Positions 9,357-20,936 of a DNA stretch of 64,000 nucleotides are shown piece after piece (positions within the stretch are counted from its first letter, which is position 1; each line of letters starts with the position of its first letter). The notes beneath the pieces were generated by a model, which was given only the letters and a program-made list of their open reading frames with translations, was not told where the DNA came from and ran no database searches. The translations under genes were made by a program, and so were the position numbers. The stretch is from Pseudomonas sp. PSE14 (GTDB lineage: Bacteria; Pseudomonadota; Gammaproteobacteria; Pseudomonadales; Pseudomonadaceae). The stretch is taken from the NCBI RefSeq assembly GCF_029203285.1, contig NZ_CP115669.1, forward strand, positions 1,426,001-1,490,000, written 5' to 3'.

Positions 9357-11450
9357 ATGAGCAAGACCCTCCACCACCGTGCGTGCCATTTGTGCGAGGC
9401 CATCTGCGGCCTGACCATCGAGACCGAAGACGAGCGCATCCTCTCGATCAAGGGCGATTCGCAGGACAGCTTCAGCCGTGGCCATGTCTGTCCCAAGGCC
9501 GTGGCGCTGCAGGACATCCAGAATGACCCGGACCGCCTGCGCCAGCCGGTTCGACGGGTCGGCAGCGAATGGCAACCGATCGGCTGGGACGAGGCTTTCG
9601 AACTCGTCGCCTCACGGCTGGCGGATATCCGTGAACGCCATGGCAACGACGCTGTCGCGGTGTACCAGGGCAATCCCAGCGTGCACAACTACGGGCTGAT
9701 GACCCACAGCAACTACTTCCTCGGCCAGTTGAAGACGCGCAACCGCTACTCGGCGACCTCGGTGGACCAGCTGCCGCACCACCTGGTCAGCCAGCAGATG
9801 TTCGGCCACGGCCTGCTGATCCCGATCCCGGACATCGACCAGACCGATTTCATGTTGATCCTCGGCGGCAACCCGCTGGCGTCCAACGGCAGCATCATGA
9901 CCGTGCCGGACGTGGAGAAGCGCCTGAAGGCCGTGAAGGCGCGCGGTGGCAAGCTCGTGGTGGTCGACCCCCGGCGCACGGAAACTGCCGCGATTGCCGA
10001 CCAGCACCTGTTCGTCCGTCCCGGCGAGGACGCCGCGTTGTTGCTGGGTATCCTCGACACGCTGTTCAGCGAAGGGCTGACCCGCGAGAGCCATCTGCCG
10101 GTGAGCGGCCTTGCGGCTGTGCGGGAGGCGCTGAAACCGTTCAAGGTCGAGGCGATGGCGAAGCGTTGCGGCGTGCCGGCCGAGGACATCCGCCAGCTGG
10201 CGCGGGACTTCGCCGTCGCCGACAAGGCTGTCTGCTACGGCCGCATGGGTGTTTCCACGCAGGTCTTCGGCAGTCTCTGCCAGTGGCTGGTGCAACTGAT
10301 CAACCTGCTGACCGGCAACCTCGACCGGGTCGGTGGCACCCTGTGCACCACTCCGGCGGTGGACCTGGTGGCGAGCACCTCCGGTGGCGCCTTCAACCGT
10401 TGGCAGAGCCGCGTCTCCGGCCTGCCGGAGTACGGCGGCGAGCTGCCGGTGGCGGCACTGGCCGAAGAAATGCTCACCGACGGCGACGGACAGGTCCGCG
10501 CGCTGGTGACGGTGGCGGGCAACCCGGTGCTCTCCACGCCCAACGGCCGGCGCCTGGAGCAGGCGCTGGACGGCCTGGAATTCATGCTCAGTGTCGATCT
10601 CTACATCAACGAGACCACCCGCTACGCCGACCTGATCCTGCCGCCCACCGCGCCGCTGGAGCACGATCACTACGACACCACCTTCAATATCTTCGCGGTG
10701 CGCAACGTCACGCGCTTCAACGAGGCGGTGCTGCCCAAGCCGCAGGGCGCGCTGCACGACTGGGAAATCTTCGTGGGGCTGGCCAAGGCATACGCCGCAC
10801 GCATGGGCAGCGAACTCAAACCGACCATGGCGCCGGAGCAGATGATCGAGATGGGCCTGCGTTTCGGCCCCTATGGCGATGCCTCCGAGCACAAGCTCAA
10901 CCTGGCGCGGTTGCGGGAACATCCCCACGGGCTGGACCTCGGCCCGCTGCAGCCCAACCTTGCGGCGCGCCTGAAAACCGCCAGCCGCCAGGTCGAAGCA
11001 GCGCCGGAGATCCTGCTGAAAGACCTGCGCCGCTTTGCCGACACCCAGGCGCCGGCAGCGGACCAGTTGCTGCTGATCGGCCGCCGCCATGTGCGCAGCA
11101 ACAATTCCTGGATGCACAACTATCACCGCCTGGTGAAGGGCAAGCCACGTCACCAGTTGCTCATGCACCCGCGGGACCTGGCGGCGCGCGGGCTGGCGGA
11201 CGGGCAGAAGGTGCGGGTGCGCTCGCGGGTCGGCAGCATCGAGATCGAGGTGGCGGCCAGCGACGAGGTAATGGCCGGCGTGGTCAGCCTGCCCCACGGC
11301 TGGGGGCACGGGCGGCCGGGTGTACAACTGTCGATTGCTCGCGAGCAGGGTGGGGCCAGCGCCAACGACCTGACCGACGAGCGCCATCTGGATGCGCTCT
11401 CCGGCAACACGGCGCTGAACGGCGTGCCCGTTGAGGTCGAGTCGGCCTGA
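9357..11450 (+). CDS. Molybdopterin-dependent oxidoreductase (DMSO reductase superfamily)
   Basis: A 697-residue molybdo-bisPGD enzyme. The N-terminal [4Fe-4S] motif reads CHLCEAICG...HVCPKA (residues 9-45). It is followed by the Mo-bisPGD core and a C-terminal molydopterin-dinucleotide binding domain from about residue 570 (NNSWMHNY, PHGWGHG). No twin-arginine signal is seen, so it is probably cytoplasmic. No FeS-subunit or membrane-anchor partner gene is adjacent, suggesting a stand-alone soluble oxidoreductase. The Mo-ligand residue is not an obvious Cys or Sec. I chose the ATG at 9357 because the family N-terminus starts there. Substrate unknown. Confidence 0.88.
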   Translation: MSKTLHHRACHLCEAICGLTIETEDERILSIKGDSQDSFSRGHVCPKAVALQDIQNDPDRLRQPVRRVGSEWQPIGWDEAFELVASRLADIRERHGNDAVAVYQGNPSVHNYGLMTHSNYFLGQLKTRNRYSATSVDQLPHHLVSQQMFGHGLLIPIPDIDQTDFMLILGGNPLASNGSIMTVPDVEKRLKAVKARGGKLVVVDPRRTETAAIADQHLFVRPGEDAALLLGILDTLFSEGLTRESHLPVSGLAAVREALKPFKVEAMAKRCGVPAEDIRQLARDFAVADKAVCYGRMGVSTQVFGSLCQWLVQLINLLTGNLDRVGGTLCTTPAVDLVASTSGGAFNRWQSRVSGLPEYGGELPVAALAEEMLTDGDGQVRALVTVAGNPVLSTPNGRRLEQALDGLEFMLSVDLYINETTRYADLILPPTAPLEHDHYDTTFNIFAVRNVTRFNEAVLPKPQGALHDWEIFVGLAKAYAARMGSELKPTMAPEQMIEMGLRFGPYGDASEHKLNLARLREHPHGLDLGPLQPNLAARLKTASRQVEAAPEILLKDLRRFADTQAPAADQLLLIGRRHVRSNNSWMHNYHRLVKGKPRHQLLMHPRDLAARGLADGQKVRVRSRVGSIEIEVAASDEVMAGVVSLPHGWGHGRPGVQLSIAREQGGASANDLTDERHLDALSGNTALNGVPVEVESA

Positions 11451-11582
11451 CAGGCTGTCGCAGTGCTCCTGCAAAGCCGAGCGTAGTGCTCGGCTTTGCA
11501 GTACAATGCGCGCAACCGTGCCGGCCAAACGCCGCCTGTGGCGATGCCGGGTCAGTATCTGATAGTTCAGCCGAGGAAGTTC

Positions 11583-11909
11583 ATGGATATCATCGATACC
11601 ATCAAAGAACAGATCGCCAACAACCCCGTCCTGCTGTACATGAAGGGCTCGCCGAACGCTCCGCAGTGCGGTTTCTCGGCCCGCGCTGCGCAGGTGCTGA
11701 TGGCATGCGGCGAGAAGTTCGCCTACGTCGACATCCTGCAGAACCCGGAAATCCGCGCCAACCTGCCCAAGTACGCCAACTGGCCGACCTTCCCGCAACT
11801 GTGGGTCGGCGGTGAGCTGGTCGGCGGCAGCGACATCCTGGTCGAGATGTTCGAAAAGGGCGAATTGCAGCCGCTGATCAAGGACGCCGTAGGCAAGGCC
11901 GACGCCTGA
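11583..11909 (+). CDS. grxD: Monothiol glutaredoxin (Grx4 type)
   Basis: A 108-residue monothiol glutaredoxin with the active site CGFS at C29. The glutathione-binding WPTFPQLWV and GGSDI segments are present. Grx4 proteins bind a [2Fe-2S] cluster as dimers or with BolA proteins and take part in iron-sulfur delivery and iron sensing. The start at 11583 gives the standard length; an AGGAAG RBS lies at 11573-11578. A strong terminator follows. Iron-handling bfrB and bfd lie 1.3-2.1 kb downstream. Confidence 0.95.
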   Translation: MDIIDTIKEQIANNPVLLYMKGSPNAPQCGFSARAAQVLMACGEKFAYVDILQNPEIRANLPKYANWPTFPQLWVGGELVGGSDILVEMFEKGELQPLIKDAVGKADA

Positions 11910-11927
11910 GTCTTTCGTGCTGTCGCA

Positions 11928-11957
11928 CAAAGCCCCGCTTCGGCGGGGCTTTGTTTT
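11928..11957 (+). terminator. Intrinsic terminator after grxD
   Basis: The stem CAAAGCCCCGC / GCGGGGCTTTG with a TTCG tetraloop is followed by a T-rich tract (TTTTTGG). Confidence 0.9.
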
Positions 11958-11970
11958 TGGGAAGAAATAA

Positions 11971-13134
11971 ATGACTGAGCAAACACGGACGAACGCTGCC
12001 CGCTGGGCCTGTGGATACTGCTTCGCCATGGGCGGGATGGTGCACGGCAGCGTGATGGGCCGGGTACCGGCCCTGAAGAGCATGACCGGGGTCGACGAGC
12101 AGGAGCTGGGCCAGGCATTGCTGGGCGCGGGCTTTGGCGCGCTGCTGGCGTTCGTCTTCGCCGGCGCCCTGGTGCGCCGTTACGGCAGCCGGGCGATCAC
12201 TGTCGTCTCCGGTCTGGCGCTGATGGCCAGCTTCCCGCTGCTGGGCCTGGCGCAGAACGTGTGGGAGCTGGCGGCGGGCTTTCTGGTGGTCGGCCTGACC
12301 TTCGCCACCATGGATGTGGCGATGAACACCCAGGCGGTGGAAGTGGAGCGGCGCCTCGGCCGGCCGTGTATTGCCAGCTTGCATGGCATGTACAGCCTGG
12401 GCGGGCTGGTCGGCGCGGTTGGCGCAGCGGCCTTCGCCGATCTGGCGCCTGTGTGGCATTTCACCCTGCTGGCGGCGATCGCGGTGGCCATACTGCCCTT
12501 TTTCGCCCGCAACCTGTTCGAAGGGCGCCCGGAGCCCATGGAGGAGGCGGCGCCAGCCCAACGTGGCTGGCGCCTGCCGCCACTGTCGCTGATCGGTCTT
12601 GGATTGCTGACGGCGTGCGCGTTCGTTTCCGAAGGGGCGGTCGCCGACTGGGGCGCGTTGCTGCTGCATCAGGTGATGGGCGCGTCCGAACGCCTGGCGG
12701 CACTGGGCTTCGCGGCGTTCTCCGCGACCATGGTGCTGGGACGGCTGTTCGGCGATCGCCTGCGTGTGCGATTCGCCGACGAGGCCTTGGTGCGCAACCT
12801 GGCGTTGCTGGCCATCGCGGGCATGTTGCTGGCGCTGTTCAGTCCCTGGGTAGCGAGTGCTATCGCCGGCTTCGCCCTGGTGGGCGTAGGCCTGTCGGTG
12901 GTGGTGCCGATCCTGATCGGGGCGGCGGGCAATCGGCCGGGCATCGAACCGTCCAAAGGCGTGGCGGCGGTGGCGGGGTTCGGTTACGGGGGCTTGCTGA
13001 TGGGGCCGCCGCTGATCGGCTTCCTCGCCGAGCACGTGGGGCTGCGCCTGTCATTGCTGGTGGTGGTGGGGCTGTGCGCCGGGCTGGTGCTCAAGGCGTC
13101 ACTGGTGCGGCGCCCGCCGAAGGCGAACGGCTAG
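11971..13134 (+). CDS. MFS transporter (YbjJ-like)
   Basis: A 387-residue major facilitator with about 12 hydrophobic segments. The inter-helix motif after TM2 reads GALVRRYGSR, and the second half shows FGDRLRVRFAD between TM8 and TM9. It resembles the YbjJ/fucose-permease-like branch; no substrate can be named. It starts just 14 bp after the grxD terminator. It converges on bfrB with a 48-bp gap. Confidence 0.8.
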   Translation: MTEQTRTNAARWACGYCFAMGGMVHGSVMGRVPALKSMTGVDEQELGQALLGAGFGALLAFVFAGALVRRYGSRAITVVSGLALMASFPLLGLAQNVWELAAGFLVVGLTFATMDVAMNTQAVEVERRLGRPCIASLHGMYSLGGLVGAVGAAAFADLAPVWHFTLLAAIAVAILPFFARNLFEGRPEPMEEAAPAQRGWRLPPLSLIGLGLLTACAFVSEGAVADWGALLLHQVMGASERLAALGFAAFSATMVLGRLFGDRLRVRFADEALVRNLALLAIAGMLLALFSPWVASAIAGFALVGVGLSVVVPILIGAAGNRPGIEPSKGVAAVAGFGYGGLLMGPPLIGFLAEHVGLRLSLLVVVGLCAGLVLKASLVRRPPKANG

Positions 13135-13182
13135 GAGGGAAGGGCACCGGCGTCCACAACCGCGCCGGTGCCTTTTCGTTGA

Positions 13183-13659
13183 TCAGTCGTCTTCGTGCAT
13201 GTGCGACTGCAGGTAGTTCTCCAGGCCGACCTTCTGGATCAGGCCCAGCTGGGTTTCCAGGTAATCGATGTGCTCTTCCTCGGACTCGAGGATGTTCTTG
13301 AGCAGGTCGCGGCTCACGTAGTCATGCACGCTTTCGCAATGCACGATGGCGTCGCGCAGGTCCTTGCAGGCCTTGAGTTCCAGGTTCAGGTCGCACTGCA
13401 GCATTTCCTGGGTGTTCTCGCCGATCAGCAGCTTGCCCAGGTCCTGCAGGTTGGGCAGGCCCTCGAGGAACAGGATGCGTTCGATGAGCTTGTCAGCGTG
13501 CTTCATCTCATCGATGGACTCATGGTACTCGTGCGCGCCGAGGCGTTTCAGGCCCCAGTCGTTCCACATGCGCGAGTGCAGGAAATATTGGTTGATGGCG
13601 ATCAGCTCGTTACCGAGGACCTTGTTCAAGTGCTGGATGACTTTCTTGTCGCCTTTCAT
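13183..13659 (-). CDS. bfrB: Bacterioferritin B
   Basis: A 158-residue haem-containing ferritin subunit, forming a 24-mer that stores iron as a ferric mineral. The haem-ligating methionine is M52 ([12 protein letters not shown]). Ferroxidase-type ligands are visible in [10 protein letters not shown] (E18), [13 protein letters not shown] (E51, H54), LNLELK and [11 protein letters not shown]. Length and context match P. aeruginosa BfrB. The partner ferredoxin bfd, which releases the stored iron, is encoded upstream on the same strand but is separated by a terminator and a promoter region, so the two are separately controlled. Confidence 0.96.
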   Translation of the reverse strand: MKGDKKVIQHLNKVLGNELIAINQYFLHSRMWNDWGLKRLGAHEYHESIDEMKHADKLIERILFLEGLPNLQDLGKLLIGENTQEMLQCDLNLELKACKDLRDAIVHCESVHDYVSRDLLKNILESEEEHIDYLETQLGLIQKVGLENYLQSHMHEDD

Positions 13660-13813
13660 GCCGGTGTCCTGCCGTGTGGAGTGGGAGAGACTGAAAGTGT
13701 GGTCCTCTTATAACTGACTGTCAAACATAAGTGCTTGAATTTGCTATAAAAAGGAATATGAATGCGAATGTTTTCATTCCGCAATTCGGCGTTAAAGCTC
13801 TGAATTTCAGGCA

Positions 13814-13843
13814 TAAAAAAACCGGGCATGGCCCGGTTTTTTT
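13814..13843. terminator. Bidirectional-looking terminator between bfd and bfrB
   Basis: The stem AAAAAAACCGGGC / GCCCGGTTTTTTT with an ATG loop. On the minus strand it lies 28 bp past the bfd stop, so it ends bfd transcription before bfrB. Confidence 0.9.
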
Positions 13844-13870
13844 CGGAATCTCTGCTGAGTTGGCCGTCGA

Positions 13871-14086
13871 TCAGCTTGCCGCGTAGGCGAGGGAGTAGTT
13901 CATCGACTGCGCGCTCTGCAGTTCGCCCAGGGTCTCGCGGACGACCTGCTTGGCGAGGCAGGCGCACTTGCCGCACTGGGTGCCGACACCGGTGCTTTCA
14001 CGCACTTCGCGGTAATTGCAGCAGCCTTCGTAGATCGCATCGCGGATCTGGGTATCGGTGACACCTTGGCAGAGGCAGACGTACAT
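13871..14086 (-). CDS. bfd: Bacterioferritin-associated ferredoxin
   Basis: A 71-residue [2Fe-2S] protein that docks on BfrB and donates electrons through its haem to mobilise stored iron. The four cluster cysteines sit in the Bfd pattern: C4 and C6 (MYVCLCQGV), then C38 and C41 in TQCGKCACL. A Fur-like box lies 45-63 bp before the start codon, consistent with induction when iron is scarce, as known for Pseudomonas bfd. Confidence 0.96.
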   Translation of the reverse strand: MYVCLCQGVTDTQIRDAIYEGCCNYREVRESTGVGTQCGKCACLAKQVVRETLGELQSAQSMNYSLAYAAS

Positions 14087-14130
14087 GGTTGCACTAGCAT
14101 CGCTGTGGGGTTGTTGGAGGCGATACTAAT

Positions 14131-14149
14131 CTTAATGAGAATGATTGTC
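14131..14149. promoter_or_regulatory. Putative Fur box upstream of bfd
   Basis: The 19-mer CTTAATGAGAATGATTGTC matches the Fur consensus GATAATGATAATCATTATC at 14 of 19 positions by eye. It lies in the bfd promoter region. Iron-dependent repression of bfd by Fur is established in P. aeruginosa, which supports the call. Confidence 0.75.
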
Positions 14150-14363
14150 AAAGTTTGCTGGGCAGGCTTTCCCATGACCAGATAAATGGTCATGTCCGTC
14201 AATGGCTTAGCCTTGTGGGGCGATGGGGCAAAGCGCTGGGCGCCTCGGAAAACGGCGGTGTATCATGACCGGCCCACTGGAGTGGATAACCCGCCGATCC
14301 GGCTTTTCGAGCCAGGCAGGGCATCTTGCACTCCCTCACGTCCTCACCCGAAGGAGACATGGA

Positions 14364-14966
14364 ATGAGCGTACTCGTAGGTAAGAAAGCTCCCGACTTCA
14401 ACGTAGCCGCCGTCCTCGGTAGCGGCGAAATCGTCGACAGCTTCGTGCTGTCCGAAGCCATCAAGGGCAAGTACGGCCTGGTGTTCTTCTACCCGCTGGA
14501 CTTCACCTTCGTCTGCCCGTCCGAGCTGATCGCCCTGGACCGTCGCATCCCTGAGTTCCAGGCGCGCAACGTCGAAGTGATCGGCGTGTCCATCGACTCC
14601 CATTTCACCCACAACGCCTGGCGTAACACCCCGGTGGACAAGGGCGGCATCGGCCCGGTCAAGTACACCCTGGCCGCCGACATCACCCACGAGATCGCCA
14701 AGGCCTATGACGTCGAGTCCGCCGACGGTGTCGCGTTCCGTGGTGCCTTCCTGATCGACCAGAATGGCGTGGTGCGTTCGCAGATCGTCAACGACCTGCC
14801 GCTGGGCCGCAACATGGACGAGCTGCTGCGTCTGGTCGATGCCCTGCAGTTCACCGAAGAACACGGCGAAGTCTGCCCGGCCAACTGGAAGAAAGGCGAC
14901 AGCGGCATGACCGCATCGCCGGAAGGCGTTGCCGCCTACCTGGCCCAGCATGCCAGCAAGCTGTAA
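14364..14966 (+). CDS. 2-Cys peroxiredoxin (AhpC/Prx1 type)
   Basis: A 200-residue thiol peroxidase that reduces H2O2 and organic hydroperoxides. The peroxidatic cysteine is C51 (DFTFVCPSE) and the resolving cysteine is in GEVCPANW near residue 172. The YF-type C-terminal tail is only partly present (YLAQHAS). I chose the ATG at 14364 because it follows a strong RBS (AAGGAGA, 14351-14357) and gives the family N-terminus; the upstream open frame is untranslated leader. It is divergent from bfd, so iron release and peroxide defence are neighbours. Two terminators follow. Confidence 0.93.
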   Translation: MSVLVGKKAPDFNVAAVLGSGEIVDSFVLSEAIKGKYGLVFFYPLDFTFVCPSELIALDRRIPEFQARNVEVIGVSIDSHFTHNAWRNTPVDKGGIGPVKYTLAADITHEIAKAYDVESADGVAFRGAFLIDQNGVVRSQIVNDLPLGRNMDELLRLVDALQFTEEHGEVCPANWKKGDSGMTASPEGVAAYLAQHASKL

Positions 14967-14981
14967 GGCTGTCCGGTGATG

Positions 14982-15010
14982 AAAGAGCCCCGCTTCGGCG
15001 GGGCTTTTTC
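14982..15010 (+). terminator. Terminator after peroxiredoxin
   Basis: The stem AGCCCCGC-TTCG-GCGGGGCT is followed by TTTTTC, 16 bp past the stop codon. Confidence 0.9.
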
Positions 15011-15068
15011 ATGGGCGCGCAGGATTGCTTTTCGTAGGAAGCCGGCAAGCCCTGCGTGCAGGAAAGAA

Positions 15069-15092
15069 AAAGCCCCGCCTGAGCGGGGCTTT
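15069..15092 (-). terminator. Terminator after rnt
   Basis: The stem AAAGCCCCGC / GCGGGGCTTT. On the minus strand it is 24 bp beyond the rnt stop and leads into a T-rich run (complement of GGAAAGAAAA). Confidence 0.85.
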
Positions 15093-15115
15093 GTCATGGG
15101 ATCAGGAAGAGAGGA

Positions 15116-15796
15116 TCAGTCCTCGTCTTCCATCCAGCCGCCGAATTCCTTCCAGCGGTTGACGATGCCGCAGAACAGCTCGGCGGTTTTCTCGGTGTCG
15201 TAGCGTGCCGAGTGCGCCTCGCGGTTGTCGAACTCGATGCCGGCGGTCTGGCAGGCCTTGGCCAGTACGGTCTGGCCGTAGGCGAGGCCGGCAAGGGTCG
15301 CGGTGTCGAAGCTGGAGAAGGGGTGGAACGGATTGCGCTTCACGCCACTGCGGTTTACTGCGGCGTTGAGGAAGCCCAGGTCGAAGCTGCTGTTGTGGCC
15401 AACCAGGATCGCCCGTTTGCAGCCGTTGGACTTCAGCGACTTGCGCACGCCCCGGAAGATCTCGGTCAGCGCCTGTTCTTCCGGCACGGCCATGCGCAGC
15501 GGGTGGTCCAGCTTGATGCCGGTGAACTCCAGCGCAGCCTGCTCGATGTTGGCGCCTTCGAAAGGCTCCACGCGGAAGAAGTAGGTGTGCTCGGGGAACA
15601 GGTAGCCGCTCTCATCCATGCCGATAGTGACGGCGGCGATTTCCAGCAGGGCGTCGGTGCCGGCGTTGAAGCCGCCGGTCTCGACGTCCACCACGACCGG
15701 CAGGTAGCCACGGAAACGGCGTGCCATCGGGTGGCGCGGGCCAGGCGGGAAGGAACCGTCGAGTTCTTCCTCGAAGATTTCGTTCTCGTCACTCAT
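15116..15796 (-). CDS. rnt: Ribonuclease T
   Basis: A 226-residue DEDDh-family 3'-5' exonuclease that trims tRNA and other stable RNA 3' ends. Exo I is VVDVETGG (D37, E39), Exo II is [12 protein letters not shown], and Exo III is [12 protein letters not shown] with the catalytic His before the Asp. The start overlaps the pyrC stop in an ATGA arrangement, so the two are translationally coupled. Confidence 0.96.
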   Translation of the reverse strand: MSDENEIFEEELDGSFPPGPRHPMARRFRGYLPVVVDVETGGFNAGTDALLEIAAVTIGMDESGYLFPEHTYFFRVEPFEGANIEQAALEFTGIKLDHPLRMAVPEEQALTEIFRGVRKSLKSNGCKRAILVGHNSSFDLGFLNAAVNRSGVKRNPFHPFSSFDTATLAGLAYGQTVLAKACQTAGIEFDNREAHSARYDTEKTAELFCGIVNRWKEFGGWMEDED

Positions 15797-16839
15797 GCCT
15801 CGGTCTCCAGCAGGCGCCAGCGCAGTTTCTCGCCGGCACGCAGCGGGACGACATCGAAATCACCGAACGGCAGGGCCGCTGGGGCTTCCCATTCTTCACG
15901 CACCAGGGTGATGCGGTCGCTGTTGCGCGGCAGGCCGTAGAAGTCCGGACCATGGAAGCTGGCGAAGGCTTCCAGCTTGTCCAGCGCGTTGCGCTGCTCG
16001 AAGGCCTCGGCGTACATCTCGATGGCGGCATAGGCGGTGTAGCAGCCGGCGCAACCGCAGGCGGCTTCCTTGGCGTGGCGCGCGTGGGGCGCGGAGTCCG
16101 TGCCGAGGAAGAATTTCGGGCTGCCGCTGGTGGCCGCATCCAGCAGGGCTTCCTGGTGGGTGTTGCGCTTGAGAATCGGCAGGCAATAGAAGTGCGGACG
16201 GATACCGCCGACCAGCATGTGGTTGCGGTTGTACAGCAGGTGGTGCGCGGTGATGGTGGCGCCGACATTGGCCGGGGCGGCCTTGACGAAGGCGGCGGCA
16301 TCGCCGGTGGTGATGTGCTCGAGAACCACCTTGAGGGTCGGGAAGCGCTCGACCACACGGGTCAGGTGCTCGTCGATGAAGCGCTTCTCGCGGTCGAACA
16401 CGTCGACTTCGGAGCGGGTCACCTCGCCATGCACCAGCAGCGGCAGGCCGACTTCGGCCATGGCTTCCAGGACGTGGAAGATATTGTCGACGCTGGTCAC
16501 GCCGGAATCGGAGTTGGTGGTGGCGCCGGCCGGGTACAGCTTGGCGGCGTGCACGTAGCCTGAGGCCTTGGCTGCGCGCACGTCCTCGACGCTGGTGCGG
16601 TCGGTGAGGTAGAGCACCATCAGCGGCTCGAAGCGGCTGCCGGCCGGACGGGCGGCCAGGATGCGCTGGCGGTAGGCGTCGGCTTCGACGGCGTTGCGCA
16701 CCGGCGGAACCAGGTTCGGCATGATGATGGCGCGGCCGAAGGTACGGGCGGCGTCGCCGACGGTTTGCGCGAGTGCGGCGCCGTCGCGCAGGTGAATGTG
16801 CCAGTCGTCGGGGCGCAGGAGTGTCAGGCGGTCGGACAT
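15793..16839 (-). CDS. pyrC: Dihydroorotase (type II)
   Basis: A 348-residue zinc amidohydrolase that closes carbamoyl-aspartate to dihydroorotate in pyrimidine synthesis. The metal motif HIHLRDG has H14 and H16. The bridging carboxylated lysine is in [16 protein letters not shown], further His ligands lie in LVHGEVT and LEHITT, and the catalytic Asp is in [15 protein letters not shown]. Length and motifs fit E. coli-type PyrC. It is co-transcribed with rnt and divergent from motY. Confidence 0.97.
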   Translation of the reverse strand: MSDRLTLLRPDDWHIHLRDGAALAQTVGDAARTFGRAIIMPNLVPPVRNAVEADAYRQRILAARPAGSRFEPLMVLYLTDRTSVEDVRAAKASGYVHAAKLYPAGATTNSDSGVTSVDNIFHVLEAMAEVGLPLLVHGEVTRSEVDVFDREKRFIDEHLTRVVERFPTLKVVLEHITTGDAAAFVKAAPANVGATITAHHLLYNRNHMLVGGIRPHFYCLPILKRNTHQEALLDAATSGSPKFFLGTDSAPHARHAKEAACGCAGCYTAYAAIEMYAEAFEQRNALDKLEAFASFHGPDFYGLPRNSDRITLVREEWEAPAALPFGDFDVVPLRAGEKLRWRLLETEA

Positions 16840-16977
16840 GCGGATTCCAGGAAGGCGGTTGCAGCGGAGAAAGTAGGGAAATGCTACCGGAAAAGGCCGT
16901 CGGCGGCACTCGCTATCAAGTTTCGCCGTGGCTGACCGATAGATTCAGAGACCCCATCCTGCTTGTGTGGAACCGCC

Positions 16978-17994
16978 GTGCGCCAGCCATCTCTTCTCCT
17001 GCTCGTACTTTGCGCGAGCCTCCCGGCCTGGGGGCTGACGTTCCAGCCGCGCCTGGAAAGCGCCGAATGGACGGTGGTGGGCGACCAGTTCGAGTGCCGG
17101 CTGTCGCAGAACGTGGCGGGTTTCGGCGTGGGCGAGTTCGTCTGGCGCGCCGGCGAGCAGCCGACTTTTCGTCTCAAGTCGCAGCAGGACTGGCTCGGGC
17201 GCGGCTCGGCAACGCTGCTCGCGGCAGCTCCGCCGTGGCGGCCGGGGCAGGGCGACGTGAACCTGGGCTCGGTGCAGGTGAGCGGCGGCGAGGTGCCGTT
17301 CAACAGCAGCCAGCAGCAGGCGGGGCGCCTGCTCAGCGGTTTGCTGGAAGGGCGCACGCCGGAAGTGCGGCACCGCACCCGGGACGGCGACCGCTTGCTG
17401 GTGCGTCTGCTGCCGACGCGCTTCGCCGCCGGCTACGCGCAGTTCCAGGATTGTTCGGCGAAGATGCTGCCGGTCAATTTCGACCAGGTACGACAGAGCC
17501 AGATCGGTTTCCCCAGCGGCACCGAACTCGACGCCCTGGGCCGCGCCAAACTGGACATCATCCTGCAGTACCTGAAGGCCGACCCGAGCGTGAACCACAT
17601 CGAGATCGACGGTCACTCGGACAACAGCGGCAATCGCCTGGTCAATCGCGACACGTCGCGCCGTCGTGCTCTCGCGGTGATGGAATATCTCAAGGCCAAT
17701 GGCGTGCCGGAGTCGCAGATCGTCGTGCGCTTCTATGGCGAACGTTATCCGTTGGTGAAGAACAATTCCGAAGCCAACCGGGCGCGCAATCGCCGGGTGA
17801 CGGTGAACCTGTCCCGCGAAGTGGTTCCTGAGGAGGTCCCGGCCGAGGCGCCGACGGCTCCTGTTGCTCCCCCCGCCTCGGCGCCCGCCGCGCCGACGTC
17901 CAGCGCCAGTGCCCCGGCGAAGGCCGCGGTTCCTGCCGCTCCGGCGGCGCCCGCCACCAACGCTGCCACACCGCCTGCGACGCCCAAGGGCTGA
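16978..17994 (+). CDS. motY: MotY-type flagellar stator-associated protein
   Basis: A 338-residue secreted protein with a signal peptide ([18 protein letters not shown]). It has an N-terminal MotY domain (about 20-150) and a C-terminal OmpA-like peptidoglycan-binding domain (about 165-285; [28 protein letters not shown]). MotY forms the T-ring that anchors stators in polar flagella, and its homologue sits between pyrC and argG in P. aeruginosa, where it supports motility. A GTG at 16978 gives the best signal peptide. After the OmpA domain comes a roughly 50-residue Ala/Pro-rich low-complexity tail, an unusual extension. Confidence 0.88.
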   Translation: MRQPSLLLLVLCASLPAWGLTFQPRLESAEWTVVGDQFECRLSQNVAGFGVGEFVWRAGEQPTFRLKSQQDWLGRGSATLLAAAPPWRPGQGDVNLGSVQVSGGEVPFNSSQQQAGRLLSGLLEGRTPEVRHRTRDGDRLLVRLLPTRFAAGYAQFQDCSAKMLPVNFDQVRQSQIGFPSGTELDALGRAKLDIILQYLKADPSVNHIEIDGHSDNSGNRLVNRDTSRRRALAVMEYLKANGVPESQIVVRFYGERYPLVKNNSEANRARNRRVTVNLSREVVPEEVPAEAPTAPVAPPASAPAAPTSSASAPAKAAVPAAPAAPATNAATPPATPKG

Positions 17995-18127
17995 GCCTGC
18001 GGCAGCGAGTCGCACCGACGATAGTATTTGTCGCTTTGTCGTCAAAAGCTGTCGCGCCTCTGTAAATTATCCTGGGCGGGCAGTAGAATCGATCCCTTTC
18101 GTGACAACCCCCGTGGAGTTGAGTGGC

Positions 18128-19345
<1,218 letters not shown>

Positions 19346-19370
19346 TAAGCTGGTGACCCCGTGACAAGCG

Positions 19371-19397
19371 AACCCCGGCCACGAGCCGGGGTTTGCG
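19371..19397 (+). terminator. Terminator after argG
   Basis: The stem AACCCCGGC / GCCGGGGTT lies 25 bp past the argG stop. Only a weak T-tract follows, so some read-through into gloA is possible. Confidence 0.7.
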
Positions 19398-19439
19398 TTT
19401 ATAGGCCCCGCATCCGGGGCGCCTGAAGAGGAAGAATCG

Positions 19440-19832
<393 letters not shown>

Positions 19833-19862
19833 TCTTCCGCTCCTTGTGATTCGTCTCTGGAG

Positions 19863-19891
19863 AAACCCCGCCCTTGAAGGCGGGGTTTTTC
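19863..19891 (+). terminator. Terminator after gloA
   Basis: The stem AAACCCCGCC / GGCGGGGTTT is followed by TTTC, 31 bp after the stop. The rest of the 298-bp gap up to ppnN shows no other gene; it holds the ppnN promoter and an AAGGAA RBS (20119-20124). Confidence 0.9.
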
Positions 19892-20936
19892 TTTATTGGC
19901 TGTCATCAGAAAGTCACCGGAGCGGTCATACTCAATCTTGCATCGACGTCGGATGCGTCGATTGCGGAAGCAGTTTTCGCCATTTGCTTGTCAGAGACAG
20001 AGGAGCATCGTGCACGGGCCGGACAATCCCCGTTGCACCGCTTCCGATAATGACGACCGATGGACGGCCGCACCGATTTTTCCGGGTGCCCGGCGCTCTG
20101 CGTCCGGCAGCCTAAGTCAAGGAATACAGTATGTCCCCAAGACCGGTAAACAATGCCTCGGTCAGCCCCAAGGGCAGCCTCGAAACCCTCTCCCAACGTG
20201 AAGTGCACCAGCTCAGCGAAGCGGGCTCGGGCAGCAGCTACAAACTCTTCCGCCAGTGTGCCCTGGCCATCCTCAACACCGGCACGCAGATCGACAACGC
20301 CAAGCACATCCTCGACGCCTACCGCGACTTCGAACTGGAAATCCACCAGCAGGACCGTGGCGTGCGCCTGGAGCTGTTCAACGCTCCGGCCGATGCCTTC
20401 GTCGACGGCGAGATGATCGCCAGCACCCGCGAGATGCTCTTCAGCGCCCTGCGCGACATCGTCTACACCCAGAACGAACTCAACAGCCGGCGCTTCGACC
20501 TGGAGAGCTCGGCCGGCATCACCGACTACGTCTTCCATCTGTTGCGTAACGCCCGCGCGCTGCGTCCCGGCGTGGAGCCGAAGATCGTCGTGTGCTGGGG
20601 CGGCCACTCCATCAGCACCAACGAGTACAAGTACACCAAGAAGGTCGGCCACGAACTGGGCCTGCGTAGCCTCGATGTTTGCACCGGCTGCGGGCCGGGC
20701 GTGATGAAGGGCCCGATGAAGGGCGCCACCATCGGCCACGCCAAGCAGCGCAACACCGAAGGACGCTACCTGGGCCTGACCGAGCCTGGGATCATCGCCG
20801 CCGAGGCGCCGAACCCCATCGTCAACGAACTGGTGATCCTGCCGGATATCGAGAAACGCCTTGAGGCCTTCGTCCGCGTCGGCCACGGCATCATCGTGTT
20901 CCCCGGCGGCGTCGGCACGGCGGAGGAGTTCCTCTA

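Noticed and set aside
9612-12083. 823-codon open frame on the minus strand
   Set aside because: It lies fully antisense to the molybdopterin oxidoreductase and grxD, which have clear family motifs. Long antisense frames are expected in GC-rich DNA.
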